NCBI RefSeq assembly: GCF_002091675.1
Contig: NZ_BDAE01000002.1
Location: forward strand, 367,481-431,480
Direction: 5' to 3'
DNA: 64,000 nucleotides
From: Pseudomonas luteola NBRC 103146
GTDB taxonomy: Bacteria > Pseudomonadota > Gammaproteobacteria > Pseudomonadales > Pseudomonadaceae
In this document: piece by piece, positions 26,589 to 37,616 of the stretch
Layout: every line of letters starts with the position of its first letter
Position numbering within the stretch: the stretch's first letter is position 1
Position numbers and translations under genes: made by a program
The notes under the pieces: model-generated
What the model saw: the letters and a program-made list of their open reading frames with translations, nothing else
Told to the model about the DNA's origin: nothing
The model's database searches: none

Positions 26589-27188
26589 ATGAGCGTTCTG
26601 GTAAACAAGCAGGCCCCGGATTTTACAGCTCCAGCTGTTCTAGCTAACGGTACTATTGTCGAGAACTTCCAGCTGTCCACTTTGCGTGGCAAATACGTTG
26701 TGCTGTTCTTCTGGCCGCTGGATTTCACCTTTGTTTGCCCGTCGGAAATCATTGCCCACAATAACCGCATCGCTAAATTCCGTGAGCTGGGCGTAGAGGT
26801 TGTTGGTGTGTCCATTGACTCTACCTACACGCACTACGCCTGGCGTAATACGCCAGTAGAGAAAGGCGGCATTGGCCCGGTCGAGTTCACCATGGTGGCT
26901 GACGTCAAGCACGAAGTAGTTCGCGCCTATGGCATCGAGCATTCGGACGGCGTGGCGTTGCGAGCGTCTTTCCTGATCGACAAGGAAGGCGTCGTGCAGC
27001 ATCAAGTGGTCAACAACCTGCCGCTGGGCCGGGAAGTGGATGAGATGGTGCGTCTGGTTGAGGCACTGCAGTTCACTGAAGAACATGGCGAAGTCTGCCC
27101 GGCTGGCTGGCGCAAGGGGCAGAAAGGTATGAAGGCCGACGCAGAGGGCGTCGCCAACTACCTGGCTGAGAATGCTCATAATCTGTAA
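26589..27188 (+). CDS. 2-Cys peroxiredoxin (AhpC/TSA family)
   Basis: The 199-residue peroxidase has the peroxidatic cysteine in DFTFVCPSEI and the resolving cysteine in EVCPAGW, both intact, plus the supporting Pro/Thr/Arg residues. It reduces H2O2 and organic peroxides, probably with thioredoxin; trxB follows 177 nt downstream. The ATG at 26589 is preceded by AAGGAGAGG; upstream in-frame codons to 26502 overlap the OxyR-like site and are unlikely to be translated. A terminator separates it from trxB. Confidence 0.93.
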   Translation: MSVLVNKQAPDFTAPAVLANGTIVENFQLSTLRGKYVVLFFWPLDFTFVCPSEIIAHNNRIAKFRELGVEVVGVSIDSTYTHYAWRNTPVEKGGIGPVEFTMVADVKHEVVRAYGIEHSDGVALRASFLIDKEGVVQHQVVNNLPLGREVDEMVRLVEALQFTEEHGEVCPAGWRKGQKGMKADAEGVANYLAENAHNL

Positions 27189-27269
27189 CTATTGGGCAGG
27201 CAGGTCCTACACGGGCCTGCCATCCAGACAAGGTTCTGGACAATAAGTGGGAAATCCCGCACGGTTCGC

Positions 27270-27319
27270 GGGCTGTCGACTTTGTAAGCCTTCCCCTGGT
27301 GCTTCGACAGCCCTTTTTA
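27270..27319 (+). terminator. Terminator after the peroxiredoxin gene
   Basis: A 10-bp perfect stem (GGGCTGTCGA / TCGACAGCCC) with a 24-nt loop is followed by TTTTT. It lies 82 nt after the stop and 47 nt before trxB, so trxB probably has its own promoter or depends on read-through. Confidence 0.82.
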
Positions 27320-27326
27320 TTATTAG

Positions 27327-28328
<1,002 letters not shown>

Positions 28329-28359
28329 GCCAGTCTCTGGTAAACCCTGTGGTTTCATG

Positions 28360-28387
28360 AAAAAGCCCCGCTTGTGCGGGGCTTTTT
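28360..28387. terminator. Bidirectional terminator between trxB and bioA
   Basis: A 12-bp stem (AAAAAGCCCCGC / GCGGGGCTTTTT) with a TTGT loop has A and T tracts on both sides. It serves trxB and the convergent bioA. Confidence 0.92.
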
Positions 28388-28399
28388 TGTTTGGCTGAG

Positions 28400-29803
28400 T
28401 CAACCCGGGTCGCGATGATTCGGATGAAAGCCGCTCACTGGAACCTGTAGGGTTTCACGAGTGGCTATGTCGATTCCTTCACTGGCGACCTCGGCCAGAA
28501 AATCAATCTCTTCTGGCGTGATGATGTAGGGCGGCAAGAAGTAGACCACGTTACCCAGCGGACGAAGCAGGGCTCCCCGGGTAAGTCCATGCTGGAATAC
28601 CTTGAGGCCACGTCGTTCCTGCCAGGGGAATGGTGTTTTGGTGCCTTTGTCCTGAACCATCTCGATGGCGAGCGCCATTCCGGTCTGGCGCACTTCGGCG
28701 ACATTGGGATGATCTACCAGATGCTGGGTGGCCTGTTGCATCCGCGCAGCCAGTGCCTGATTGGCCTCTATTACCTTGTCTTCTGCAAAGATATCCAACG
28801 TTGCCAGGGCTGCGGCGCAGGCCAGCGGGTTGCCTGTGTAGCTGTGGGAATGCAGGAACGCACGCAGGGTATCGTATTCATCATAGAACGCCTGGTAGAT
28901 GTCATCTGTAGTGAGGCAGGCTGCAAGAGGCAGATAGCCGCCTGTAAGAGCCTTGGACAGGCACAGAAAATCCGGGCGGATACCGGCCTGCTCGCACGCA
29001 AACATCGTTCCGGTACGGCCAAAGCCGACGGCAATCTCGTCGTGGATAAGGTGCACGCCATAGCGGTCACACGCCTCACGCAATAGCTTCAAGTAAACCG
29101 GATGGTACATGCGCATTCCGCCGGCACCCTGAATCAGCGGCTCGATGATGACAGCGGCTACTTCCTGATGATGCTCTGCCAGAGTCTGCTCCATATGGAG
29201 AAACATAGCGCGGGAGTGCGCTTCCCAATCCATGCCTTCCGGTCGCAGGTAACAGTCGGGGCTGGGAACCTTGAGGGTATTCAGCAGGAGCGATTTATAG
29301 GTTTCGGTGAAAAGCGCGACATCGCCTACCGACATGGCCGCTACCGTTTCGCCATGGTAGCTGTTGGTCAAGGTGACAAACTTGTTCTTTTCAGGCTTTC
29401 CGCTGTTGAGCCAGTAGTGGTAGCTCATTTTCAACGCAACTTCGATGCAGGACGATCCGTTATCGGCATAGAAGACGCGATCAAGGCCCGCTGGGGTCAG
29501 CTGCACCAGCCGTTCGGACAACTCAATCACAGGCTGGTGGCTGAAGCCGGCCAGAATCACATGCTCCAGTTGGTCGACCTGATCCTTGATCCGCTGGTTG
29601 ATACGTGGGTTGGCATGACCAAATACATTGACCCACCACGAGCTGACCGCATCAAGATAGCGGTTGCCCTCAAAGTCTTCCAGCCATACACCACGACCAG
29701 ATTTGATCGGGATGACTGGCAAGCGCTCATGGTCTTTCATCTGGGTGCAGGGATGCCACAACACATCCAGGTCACGCTGCATCCACTCGGCATTCAGGCC
29801 CAT
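28400..29803 (-). CDS. bioA: Adenosylmethionine-8-amino-7-oxononanoate aminotransferase
   Basis: BioA is the PLP-dependent enzyme that makes 7,8-diaminopelargonate from KAPA with SAM as amino donor in biotin synthesis. The 467-residue protein has YADNGSSCIEVALKM, TNSYHGETVAAMSVG, HDEIAVGFGRTG, and the PLP lysine in CLSKALTGGYLPLA. The ATG at 29803 gives the usual start (MGLNAEWMQRDL); 11 upstream in-frame codons are not conserved. Other bio genes are not in the window. Confidence 0.95.
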   Translation of the reverse strand: MGLNAEWMQRDLDVLWHPCTQMKDHERLPVIPIKSGRGVWLEDFEGNRYLDAVSSWWVNVFGHANPRINQRIKDQVDQLEHVILAGFSHQPVIELSERLVQLTPAGLDRVFYADNGSSCIEVALKMSYHYWLNSGKPEKNKFVTLTNSYHGETVAAMSVGDVALFTETYKSLLLNTLKVPSPDCYLRPEGMDWEAHSRAMFLHMEQTLAEHHQEVAAVIIEPLIQGAGGMRMYHPVYLKLLREACDRYGVHLIHDEIAVGFGRTGTMFACEQAGIRPDFLCLSKALTGGYLPLAACLTTDDIYQAFYDEYDTLRAFLHSHSYTGNPLACAAALATLDIFAEDKVIEANQALAARMQQATQHLVDHPNVAEVRQTGMALAIEMVQDKGTKTPFPWQERRGLKVFQHGLTRGALLRPLGNVVYFLPPYIITPEEIDFLAEVASEGIDIATRETLQVPVSGFHPNHRDPG

Positions 29804-29934
29804 AAAGGTCATCCTCCAAACACATTTGGCTGGCAAGCCTATGCAATGCTCCGAACGGTAGCAAGGCGCGTCTAGTGGATGCCGCTTCGCTGGCGTATGC
29901 TGCGCACCGCCGTTGGGGCTGAGGAGTCTGAAAG

Positions 29935-31509
29935 ATGTCGGTACGTGTAGCGCGTCTCGGAGCGCTTGCTGTTTATGGGTTGTTCAGCGTATCTGCGCTG
30001 GCTGCAGGCAAGGTGGAAAAGCATGTTGAAAAGCATGCGGAAAAACCGACCGCAAAGGAATCGGAGCAGCCTGTTGCCAAAGGTAATGGTCGGTCGGCCA
30101 TCGTAATCGGCGCCGGCATGGCCGGTCTGGCCTCGGCCTATGAGCTGCAAAAAGCCGGTTGGCAGGTGACGCTACTTGAAGCCAAGCCCAGTGTTGGCGG
30201 ACGTTCAGCGCTGGCGACCAGTGAGTGGATCGGTAATGCCAAGGCTCAGCCGGCCCTCAATAGCTATCTGGATACCTTCAAGATCAAGACGGTCGATGCA
30301 CCTAGCTATGTGCGCACGCCGGGTTATCTAATCGATGGGCAGTATTATTCGCCAGAAGATCTTGCTCAAAAAATGCCGGACGTGAGCGCTGCACTCAAGC
30401 GCGTCGACAAGGCGCTGGATGAGCTTGCGGCATCAATCAGCGATCCGCTCAAGCCGACCGCTGGAAAAGGCCTGTTCGCACTGGATCAGACGAACGTGGC
30501 CAGCTGGCTGGATAAGCAGAACCTACCGCCATTGGCGCGCAAACTGATCAATCAGCGTATCCGTAGCCGCTATGATGAGCCATCGCGCCTGTCGCTGTTG
30601 TATCTGGCTCAGCAGACCCGCGCCTACCGGGATATCAGTGACGCCGATCTGCGTGCGGCCCGTCTGCCGGGTGGTAGTACCGTGCTGGCCCAGGCATTTG
30701 TCAAGCAGATCAAGACGCTCAAGCCCAACTCCAAGGTGTCGGCTATCTCGCAGGACAAGGATGGCGTGACCGTCAAGGTAGGGCCTACGGGGTACCATGC
30801 CGATTATGTGGTCATGGCAGTGCCCCTGCGTGCCTTAAGCTCGATCCAAATGACGCCGGAACTGGCCGAGGCACAGCGGGCTGCGCTCAAAGGCACGAAC
30901 TATGGATGGAGAGACCAGATACTTCTGAAGTTCAAGACGCCGGTCTGGGACAGCAAATCTCGTCTGTCTGGCGAAATCTATAGTGATCAGGGGCTGGGCA
31001 TGCTGTGGATCGAGCCGGCTGTGAAAGGTGGCGCCAACGTGCTGATCAACCTGTCCGGTGATAATGCCCGTGTGATGCAGGCGTTCGGAGATCGCCAGTT
31101 GGCAGATCAAGTCCTGATCCGTCTGAACGCTTTTTATCCCAAGGCTCGCGGTGCATTTTCCGGCTACGAAGTGCGTCGCTACAGCACCGACCCAGGTGTA
31201 GGTGGTTCCTATCTGGCCTATGGCCCGGGGCAGGTCAGCCGTTACTGGCGTGTATGGGAGCAGCCTCAGGGGCGCGTCGTCTTTGCTGGTGAGCATACCG
31301 ATGCGCTGCATCCGGGGACATTGGAAGGCGCCTTGGCCAGCGGTCAGCGGGCCGCTCGACAGGTCGAAGATCTCGCAGCAGGTAAATCCGCTGCGCCTGA
31401 GACCAAGCCTACCGATGCCAAGCCTGCCAGCCTTGCGCCTGACGCAGCACCTAAAGCTACTGACGAGAAAAAGGGCTTCTTTTCTCGCATGTTCTCCTGG
31501 ATGCATTGA
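29935..31509 (+). CDS. Exported FAD-dependent amine oxidase-family protein
   Basis: The 524-residue flavoprotein has an N-terminal signal peptide (cleavage near ALAA-G), a short lysine/histidine/glutamate repeat region (residues 27-38), the dinucleotide motif VIGAGMAGLASAYELQ, and the C-terminal flavin motif FAGEHTDALHPGTLEGAL. It belongs to the flavin monoamine/polyamine oxidase superfamily; the substrate is unknown. The tail after residue 480 is Ala/Pro/Lys-rich and ends in an aromatic helix (GFFSRMFSWMH). Downstream are a cytochrome b561 and a YceI gene, suggesting a periplasmic redox function. It diverges from bioA. Confidence 0.85.
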   Translation: MSVRVARLGALAVYGLFSVSALAAGKVEKHVEKHAEKPTAKESEQPVAKGNGRSAIVIGAGMAGLASAYELQKAGWQVTLLEAKPSVGGRSALATSEWIGNAKAQPALNSYLDTFKIKTVDAPSYVRTPGYLIDGQYYSPEDLAQKMPDVSAALKRVDKALDELAASISDPLKPTAGKGLFALDQTNVASWLDKQNLPPLARKLINQRIRSRYDEPSRLSLLYLAQQTRAYRDISDADLRAARLPGGSTVLAQAFVKQIKTLKPNSKVSAISQDKDGVTVKVGPTGYHADYVVMAVPLRALSSIQMTPELAEAQRAALKGTNYGWRDQILLKFKTPVWDSKSRLSGEIYSDQGLGMLWIEPAVKGGANVLINLSGDNARVMQAFGDRQLADQVLIRLNAFYPKARGAFSGYEVRRYSTDPGVGGSYLAYGPGQVSRYWRVWEQPQGRVVFAGEHTDALHPGTLEGALASGQRAARQVEDLAAGKSAAPETKPTDAKPASLAPDAAPKATDEKKGFFSRMFSWMH

Positions 31510-31703
31510 TTTACGACATGTTTCACCGCCTGGCATCCTGCCGGGCGGTCTTCTAGCCTTACCCCCTCTAGCACCTATGTTTTCCGTTCAGCCAGAGTTG
31601 TCATCTTGTTCTATCTAATAAAACGATCGATTAAAGCAACTTTTTCCGCTTCGTTTCGATACGTTTATCGCTAGGCTTGCTAGCAGCATGAACAAGGAGA
31701 TTC

Positions 31704-32255
31704 ATGATGAATTGGCGTAACGATCCGCATCGCTATGGGCTTGTCAGCGTAACCCTGCATTGGGTGATGGCGATCGCCATCGTTGCCCTCTTTTGGCTTG
31801 GACTGTGGATGCGGGGGCTTGATTACTACAGTCCCTGGTATCACCGGGCACCCGAGATTCACAAGGGCATCGGCATTCTTCTGCTGATTGCTCTGCTCAT
31901 GCGTATCGTCTGGCGTTTCGTCAGTCGGCCGCCTGCCATCGAAGGAAGCCGAACGACTCAATTGGCTGCCACGTTTGGCCATCTGGCGCTGTATGCACTC
32001 ATGCTGGGCGTTATGGTCGCCGGTTATTTCATCTCGACGGCTGAAGGCCAACCGATCAACGTATTTGGCTGGTTTAATGTGCCGGCTACCGTCAGTGGGT
32101 TGCGTGATCAGGCTGATTGGGCTGGGGCGATTCATCTCTGGTTGGCCTGGACGTTGATCATTCTGAGCGGGCTGCATGTACTTGCCGCGCTCAAGCACCA
32201 CTTTATCGACCGCGATGCCACATTGTTACGCATGTTCGGCCGACGCCGGGCATGA
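31704..32255 (+). CDS. Cytochrome b561 family protein (YceJ/CybB-like)
   Basis: The 183-residue di-haem membrane cytochrome has four transmembrane helices and histidines for haem ligation in VTLHWVMAIA, APEIHKGIG, FGHLALYALM and IHLWLAWTLI/GLHVLAALKHH. Such proteins move electrons between ubiquinol and periplasmic partners. The first of two tandem ATGs has AAGGAG 5 nt upstream. YceI follows 27 nt later, the classical yceJ-yceI pair, so they form an operon. Confidence 0.9.
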   Translation: MMNWRNDPHRYGLVSVTLHWVMAIAIVALFWLGLWMRGLDYYSPWYHRAPEIHKGIGILLLIALLMRIVWRFVSRPPAIEGSRTTQLAATFGHLALYALMLGVMVAGYFISTAEGQPINVFGWFNVPATVSGLRDQADWAGAIHLWLAWTLIILSGLHVLAALKHHFIDRDATLLRMFGRRRA

Positions 32256-32282
32256 CGTGACCTATTTCAGAAGGGAGACATC

Positions 32283-32864
32283 ATGATGTTGAAGAAAAGC
32301 TTCGCTGCTCTGGCATTGGGAACTGCACTGTTGACCGCCGGCCACGCCATGGCCGCCGATTACAAGATCGACAAGGAAGGGCAGCATGCCTTTATCCAGT
32401 TCCGTATTCAGCACCTGGGCTACAGCTGGCTCTATGGGACATTCAAGGATTTTGATGGCAATTTCACCTATGACGAAAAAAATCCGTCTGCAGACAAGGT
32501 GAAGGTTACGATCAAGACCGATAGCGTCGACACCAACCATGCCGAACGTGACAAGCATTTACGCAGCGCCGACTTCCTAAACGTATCAGCGCATCCGACG
32601 GCAACCTTCGAGTCCACCAAGGTGACGCCGACAGGTGATAATGCAGCTGACATCGAAGGCAATCTGACGCTCAACGGCGTGACCAAGCCTGTCGTGATCA
32701 AGGCCAAGCTGATGGGGCAGGGCAATGACCCGTGGGGTGGCTACCGCGCCGGATTTGAAGGCTCGACCAAGCTCAAGCTCAAGGATTTCAACATCCAACG
32801 TGACCTGGGTCCGGCTTCGCAAGAGGTTGAGTTGACCCTGTCACTGGAAGGTGTACGCCAGTAA
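32283..32864 (+). CDS. YceI-family periplasmic lipid-binding protein
   Basis: The 193-residue protein has a signal peptide (cleavage near AMA-ADY) and the YceI lipocalin-like barrel ([22 protein letters not shown], then [14 protein letters not shown]). Members bind polyisoprenoids such as ubiquinone-8. Together with the upstream cytochrome b561 it suggests a quinone-linked redox or repair role, which is inference. A terminator follows. Confidence 0.92.
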   Translation: MMLKKSFAALALGTALLTAGHAMAADYKIDKEGQHAFIQFRIQHLGYSWLYGTFKDFDGNFTYDEKNPSADKVKVTIKTDSVDTNHAERDKHLRSADFLNVSAHPTATFESTKVTPTGDNAADIEGNLTLNGVTKPVVIKAKLMGQGNDPWGGYRAGFEGSTKLKLKDFNIQRDLGPASQEVELTLSLEGVRQ

Positions 32865-32882
32865 CTAAACATTTCGATACAC

Positions 32883-32916
32883 AAAGCGCAGTTCCGCAAG
32901 GGCTGCGCTTTTTTTA
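32883..32916 (+). terminator. Terminator after yceI
   Basis: A stem AAAGCGCAG / CTGCGCTTT with an 11-nt loop is followed by a T run, 19 nt after the stop. Confidence 0.85.
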
Positions 32917-33247
32917 TGGGCCTAGTCTGACAAACGTGATAATAGCCTTTAAATCTTCATAACTTCTGCACACTGTCTAGGCTAAATAACCAAGTTCAGC
33001 AGTGCTCTAGCCTGTTAACCATGAAACGCATCACATCGAATGCGGGTCTGTTGAAAGCTCAGGAGCAAGATGCCAAATGGTTTTTTCAATCGCTTGGATA
33101 AGTCCCCGCAGGCGACTTGTTCCTGTTTACAAACAACCATGTACGTAAGTATATTGGGCGATCACAAGAATCTGCCAAGAATGATGCGGCCGCATAGCGT
33201 CGCGTTGCCTAGCACCCTATTCAAAGGTTTTGTTCAAGGACTCCGAT
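32917..33247 (+). other. 331-nt gene-free region upstream of ttgA
   Basis: No open frame with coding character is seen on either strand. The distal part (33126-33155) holds the TtgR-type operator. In P. putida the divergent repressor gene ttgR occupies the equivalent flank, but here the minus strand shows no TetR helix-turn-helix sequence. Confidence 0.7.
33126..33155 (+). promoter_or_regulatory. TtgR-type operator of the ttgABC promoter
   Basis: The block TTTACAAACAACCATG, then three bases, then GTAAGTATATT, is nearly identical to the operator I recall for the TtgR repressor at P. putida ttgABC. It contains a TTTAC/GTAAG dyad and lies 92 nt upstream of the ttgA start. This predicts derepression by antibiotics and flavonoid-type effectors. 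The identity is from memory and should be aligned. Confidence 0.7.
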
Positions 33248-34462
33248 ATGCACATCAAGTCGGCGCATGCTTATTTTGTCCCGGTTTTATTGCTGGCGAC
33301 GCTGACGCTCAATGGATGCGGTAAGCAGGATCAGGATCAGCAGGCTCAGCAACAGCAGCCACAAGCGGTTGAAGTGGGTGTGGTTACGCTCAAGGAACAG
33401 CCGGTTACCCTGACGACTGAATTACCTGGCCGGACCTCGGCATTCCGTGTAGCGGAAGTCAGACCTCAGGTCGGTGGTATTCTCCAGAAGCGTTACTTCA
33501 AGGAAGGTTCTGAGGTCAAGGCCGGCCAGCAGCTCTATCAGATCGATCCTCGCACCTATCAGGCCAACCTGAATGCAGCCAAGGCCACTTTGGCACAGGC
33601 GCAGGCGACCATGGCGTCCAACCGGCTCAAGGCCCAGCGCTATGCTGCCTTGGTAAAGGACGAAGCGATCAGCCGCCAGGAAGCGGATGACGCCCAGGCG
33701 ACTCTCAAGCAGAACGAAGCCCAGGTAGAGACTGCCAAGGCTGATCTGCGTACTGCAGAGATCAATTTAGCCTATACCAAGGTGACGGCGCCGATTTCGG
33801 GACAGATCAGTCGTTCACTGGTGACAGAAGGTGCGCTGGTTACCGCTGATCAGGCGACTGCCTTGGCCATCATCAATCAGCTTGATCCCATTTACGTGGA
33901 CGTGACGCAGTCCAGCACCGAGATGCTGCGTCTGCGACGTGAGCTGGACAGCGGTCTGATCAAGCGGGCGGGTGAAGATGCCGCCCAGGTGAAGCTGATG
34001 CTGGAAGACGGTTCCGAATACAAGCATCTGGGCAAGCTGCAGTTCTCTGAGGTGTCAGTGGATCAGGGAACCGGCTCGGTTACCATTCGTGCAGAGTTCC
34101 CCAACCCTGACCGTTTGTTGCTGCCAGGCATGTTCGTGCGTGCGCAACTGCAGGAAGGAGTCCGTCAGACGGCTATCCTGGCGCCACAGCAGGGCATCTC
34201 GCGCGACCCGAGAGGTAACGCCGTAGCGATGGTTGTTACGCCGGACAACAAGGTCGAGCAGCGTACCGTGAAGACCGAGCGTACGATCGGCACCAACTGG
34301 CTGATCTCCGATGGCCTGAAGGCGGGCGACCAATTGATTACGGAAAACCTGCAGCGTATTCGCCCGGGTGCTTCGGTTACGACCAAGCCGGCCACCAATG
34401 TGGCTGGGCCTGGCGATTCGGCACAACCTGCTCAGCAGGGTAGTGCCGACAAGCAGCAATAA
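33248..34462 (+). CDS. ttgA: RND efflux periplasmic adaptor (MexA/TtgA/AcrA family)
   Basis: TtgA links the inner-membrane pump to the outer-membrane channel in multidrug efflux. The 404-residue lipoprotein has lipobox LTLNGC, a Gln-rich linker ([13 protein letters not shown]), a biotinyl-lipoyl domain ([20 protein letters not shown]), a coiled-coil hairpin (about residues 105-170), and beta-barrel and membrane-proximal domains. The ATG at 33248 follows AAGGA; six upstream in-frame residues are unlikely. First gene of ttgABC. Confidence 0.95.
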   Translation: MHIKSAHAYFVPVLLLATLTLNGCGKQDQDQQAQQQQPQAVEVGVVTLKEQPVTLTTELPGRTSAFRVAEVRPQVGGILQKRYFKEGSEVKAGQQLYQIDPRTYQANLNAAKATLAQAQATMASNRLKAQRYAALVKDEAISRQEADDAQATLKQNEAQVETAKADLRTAEINLAYTKVTAPISGQISRSLVTEGALVTADQATALAIINQLDPIYVDVTQSSTEMLRLRRELDSGLIKRAGEDAAQVKLMLEDGSEYKHLGKLQFSEVSVDQGTGSVTIRAEFPNPDRLLLPGMFVRAQLQEGVRQTAILAPQQGISRDPRGNAVAMVVTPDNKVEQRTVKTERTIGTNWLISDGLKAGDQLITENLQRIRPGASVTTKPATNVAGPGDSAQPAQQGSADKQQ

Positions 34463-34476
34463 GGGAGCCGCTGTCG

Positions 34477-37400
34477 ATGTCAAGATTCTTTATTGACCGC
34501 CCCATTTTCGCCTGGGTACTTGCCCTGGTGATCATGCTGGCGGGCGGTCTCGCCATTCTTAACCTACCGATCAACCAGTACCCAAACATCGCGGCACCGG
34601 CTGTTTCGATCCAGGTGAGCTATCCCGGCGCGTCGGCACAGACCGTTCAGGATACAGTCGTTCAGGTCATCGAGCAGCAGATGAACGGGATCGACAACTT
34701 GCGTTATCTCTCCTCGGAGTCCAACTCCGATGGCAGCATGACCATTATCGTGACCTTTAACCAAGGCACGGACCCGGACATTGCGCAGGTTCAGGTACAG
34801 AACAAGCTGCAGCTGGCGACACCGCTTCTGCCTCAGGAGGTGCAGCAGCAGGGCCTTCGGGTGGCCAAGTATCAGCGTAACTTCATGCTGGTAGTGGGCC
34901 TGGTGTCAAACAACGACTCCCTGACTCGTGAGGATCTGTCCAACTACATCGTGTCCAACATGCGTGACCCCATCGCGCGGACCCCGGGTGTAGGTGATTT
35001 CCAGGTCTTCGGCTCGCAGTACGCCATGCGTATTTGGCTGGATCCGGCCAAACTGAATAAATATCAGTTAATTCCCGGAGATGTTTCCAATGCCATTCAG
35101 AGCCAGAACGTCCAGTTGGCTTCGGGCTCGCTGGGCGGTTTGCCTGCCGTTGAAAACCAGCAGCTCACCGCTACGATCATTGGCCGTACCCGTCTGGAAA
35201 CCCCAGAGCAGTTCGGTAACATTTTCCTGAAGGTCAATCCCGATGGTTCCCAGGTGCGGCTGCGTGACGTCGCACGTATCGAGCTGGGCGGTGAAAACTA
35301 TTCGATCGACGCCCAGTTCAACGGCAAGCCTGCGTCGGGTATGGCGCTGCGTCTGGCGACCGGGGCCAACCTTCTGGACACGTCCAAGGCCGTTCGTGCG
35401 ACCATCGAGCAACTCAAGCCGTTCATGCCTGAAGGCATGGAAGTGGTGTACCCGTATGACACCACGCCTGTTGTAACTGCCTCCATTCATGAGGTGGTCA
35501 AGACACTGGGCGAGGCGATTCTGCTCGTATTCCTCGTGATGTATCTGTTCCTGCAGAACTTCCGAGCCACTTTGATCCCGACTATTGCAGTTCCGGTCGT
35601 TCTGCTGGGTACGTTCGGTATCCTGTTCGCGTCAGGCTTTACCATCAATATCCTGACCATGTTCGGGATGGTGCTGGCGATTGGTCTGCTCGTGGACGAT
35701 GCCATCGTTGTGGTGGAAAACGTCGAACGGGTCATGGCGGAAGAGGGGCTAAGTCCCAAGGAAGCGACCCGCAAGTCCATGGATCAGATCCAGGGCGCGC
35801 TGGTGGGTATCGCTCTGGTGCTGTCAGCGGTATTCGTGCCGATGGCCTTCTTTGGCGGCTCGACCGGGGTGATCTACCGGCAGTTCTCAATTACCATCGT
35901 TTCAGCCATGGCGCTGTCGGTACTGGTCGCCCTGATTCTGACGCCCGCGCTATGCGCCACGATCCTCAAACCGGTCGACAAGAACCATCACGAGAAGCGC
36001 GGCTTCTTTGGCTGGTTCAACCGCAAGTTCGACAGTGGCGTCAACCGTTATGAGCGCAGCGTCGCTACTGTTATCCGTCACAAGGTACCGTTCCTGCTGG
36101 TATATGTCGTCATTCTGGCTGGCATGGCGTTCATGTTTACCCGCATTGCATCATCCTTCCTGCCTGAGGAAGACCAGGGCGTAATTTTCGTGCAGGTAAC
36201 CACACCAACTGGATCGTCTGCGGCACGCACTCAGGTTGCGCTGGATCAGATGCGCGAAATGATGATGAAGAACGAGCCGTCGGCAGTCAGCTCCATGTTT
36301 ACGGTCAACGGCTTCAGCTTTGCCGGTCGTGGTCAGAGCTCCGGCCTTGCATTCGTTCAGCTCAAGCCTTGGGAAGATCGTCCGGATGCCAAGGATCGCG
36401 CCAGTGCGGTAGCCGGACGCGCTATGGGTTATCTGTCGCAGATCAAGGATGCCATGATCTTTGCCATCGTTCCGCCAGCGGTACTTGAGCTGGGTAACGC
36501 TACCGGTTTCGACTTCTATCTTCAGGACAACTCCGGCCTTGGCCATGAGAAGTTGATGGAGGCGCGGAATCAATTGCTGGGCATGGCGGCACAGAATCCG
36601 AAGCTGACTCAGACTCGCCCCAATGGTTTGAATGACGAAGCGCAGTACAAGCTGATCATCGACGATGAAAAGGCCCGTGCGCTAGGTCTGTCCCAGACCG
36701 ATATCAACCAGACCTTGTCAATTGCCTGGGCCTCCAGTTACGTCAATGACTTCATCGACAGAGGCCGCGTAAAGCGTGTGTATGTACAGGGCGAAGCCGA
36801 TTCACGGATGAACCCGGAAGATCTGAGCAAGTGGTACGTACGTAACAGCAATGGCGAGATGGTGCCGGTATCGGCCTTTGCCCATGGCGAGTGGGTCTAC
36901 GGTTCACCCAAGCTTGAGCGTTATAACGGTATCTCGTCTGTCGAGATCCAGGGCTCTCCTGCGCCTGGTTACAGTACGGGCGATGCCATGACCGAAATCG
37001 AGAACATGGCCAAGGAGCTACCGCAGGGCGTTGGTATTGCCTGGACCGGCATGTCGTACGAAGAGCGACTTTCAGGTTCGCAGGCACCTGCCTTGTATGC
37101 CTTGTCCCTGGTAGTGGTCTTCCTCTGTCTGGCAGCACTGTATGAGAGCTGGTCGATCCCGATTGCGGTTATTCTGGTAGTGCCGCTGGGCGTGATCGGT
37201 GCGCTTCTGGCTACCTACTTCCGAGGTTTGGCAAACGACGTGTTCTTCCAGGTGGGCCTGCTAACCACCATTGGTTTGTCAGCCAAGAACGCGATTCTGA
37301 TCGTGGAGTTTGCTAAAGAATTGCACGAGGGCGGCAAGAACATCGTCGATGCCGCCGTAGAAGCCGCACGGATGCGTCTACGCCCGATTATCATGACGTC

Positions 37401-37614
37401 CATGGCCTTTATCTTGGGCGTGGTTCCGCTGGCCATCTCCAATGGTGCCAGCTCCGGTAGTCAGCATGCGGTTGGTACGGGTGTGATTGGCGGGATGGTA
37501 ACCGCAACCGTTTTGGCGATCTTCTGGATTCCCATGTTCTACGTCGTGGTCAGCAGTCTGTTCAAGGACAAGGCTTCACGTGATCAGGAATCAGGCGCCG
37601 AGGGAAGACATTGA
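34477..37614 (+). CDS. ttgB: RND efflux inner-membrane pump (MexB/TtgB/AcrB family)
   Basis: TtgB is the proton-driven, drug-exporting trimeric pump. The 1045-residue protein begins [20 protein letters not shown], has two large periplasmic loops, and the proton-relay aspartates in [18 protein letters not shown]. The later half shows [17 protein letters not shown]. Length and sequence are typical of MexB. It starts 14 nt after ttgA and its stop lies 2 nt before the ttgC ATG. Confidence 0.97.
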   Translation: MSRFFIDRPIFAWVLALVIMLAGGLAILNLPINQYPNIAAPAVSIQVSYPGASAQTVQDTVVQVIEQQMNGIDNLRYLSSESNSDGSMTIIVTFNQGTDPDIAQVQVQNKLQLATPLLPQEVQQQGLRVAKYQRNFMLVVGLVSNNDSLTREDLSNYIVSNMRDPIARTPGVGDFQVFGSQYAMRIWLDPAKLNKYQLIPGDVSNAIQSQNVQLASGSLGGLPAVENQQLTATIIGRTRLETPEQFGNIFLKVNPDGSQVRLRDVARIELGGENYSIDAQFNGKPASGMALRLATGANLLDTSKAVRATIEQLKPFMPEGMEVVYPYDTTPVVTASIHEVVKTLGEAILLVFLVMYLFLQNFRATLIPTIAVPVVLLGTFGILFASGFTINILTMFGMVLAIGLLVDDAIVVVENVERVMAEEGLSPKEATRKSMDQIQGALVGIALVLSAVFVPMAFFGGSTGVIYRQFSITIVSAMALSVLVALILTPALCATILKPVDKNHHEKRGFFGWFNRKFDSGVNRYERSVATVIRHKVPFLLVYVVILAGMAFMFTRIASSFLPEEDQGVIFVQVTTPTGSSAARTQVALDQMREMMMKNEPSAVSSMFTVNGFSFAGRGQSSGLAFVQLKPWEDRPDAKDRASAVAGRAMGYLSQIKDAMIFAIVPPAVLELGNATGFDFYLQDNSGLGHEKLMEARNQLLGMAAQNPKLTQTRPNGLNDEAQYKLIIDDEKARALGLSQTDINQTLSIAWASSYVNDFIDRGRVKRVYVQGEADSRMNPEDLSKWYVRNSNGEMVPVSAFAHGEWVYGSPKLERYNGISSVEIQGSPAPGYSTGDAMTEIENMAKELPQGVGIAWTGMSYEERLSGSQAPALYALSLVVVFLCLAALYESWSIPIAVILVVPLGVIGALLATYFRGLANDVFFQVGLLTTIGLSAKNAILIVEFAKELHEGGKNIVDAAVEAARMRLRPIIMTSMAFILGVVPLAISNGASSGSQHAVGTGVIGGMVTATVLAIFWIPMFYVVVSSLFKDKASRDQESGAEGRH

Positions 37615-37616
37615 GT

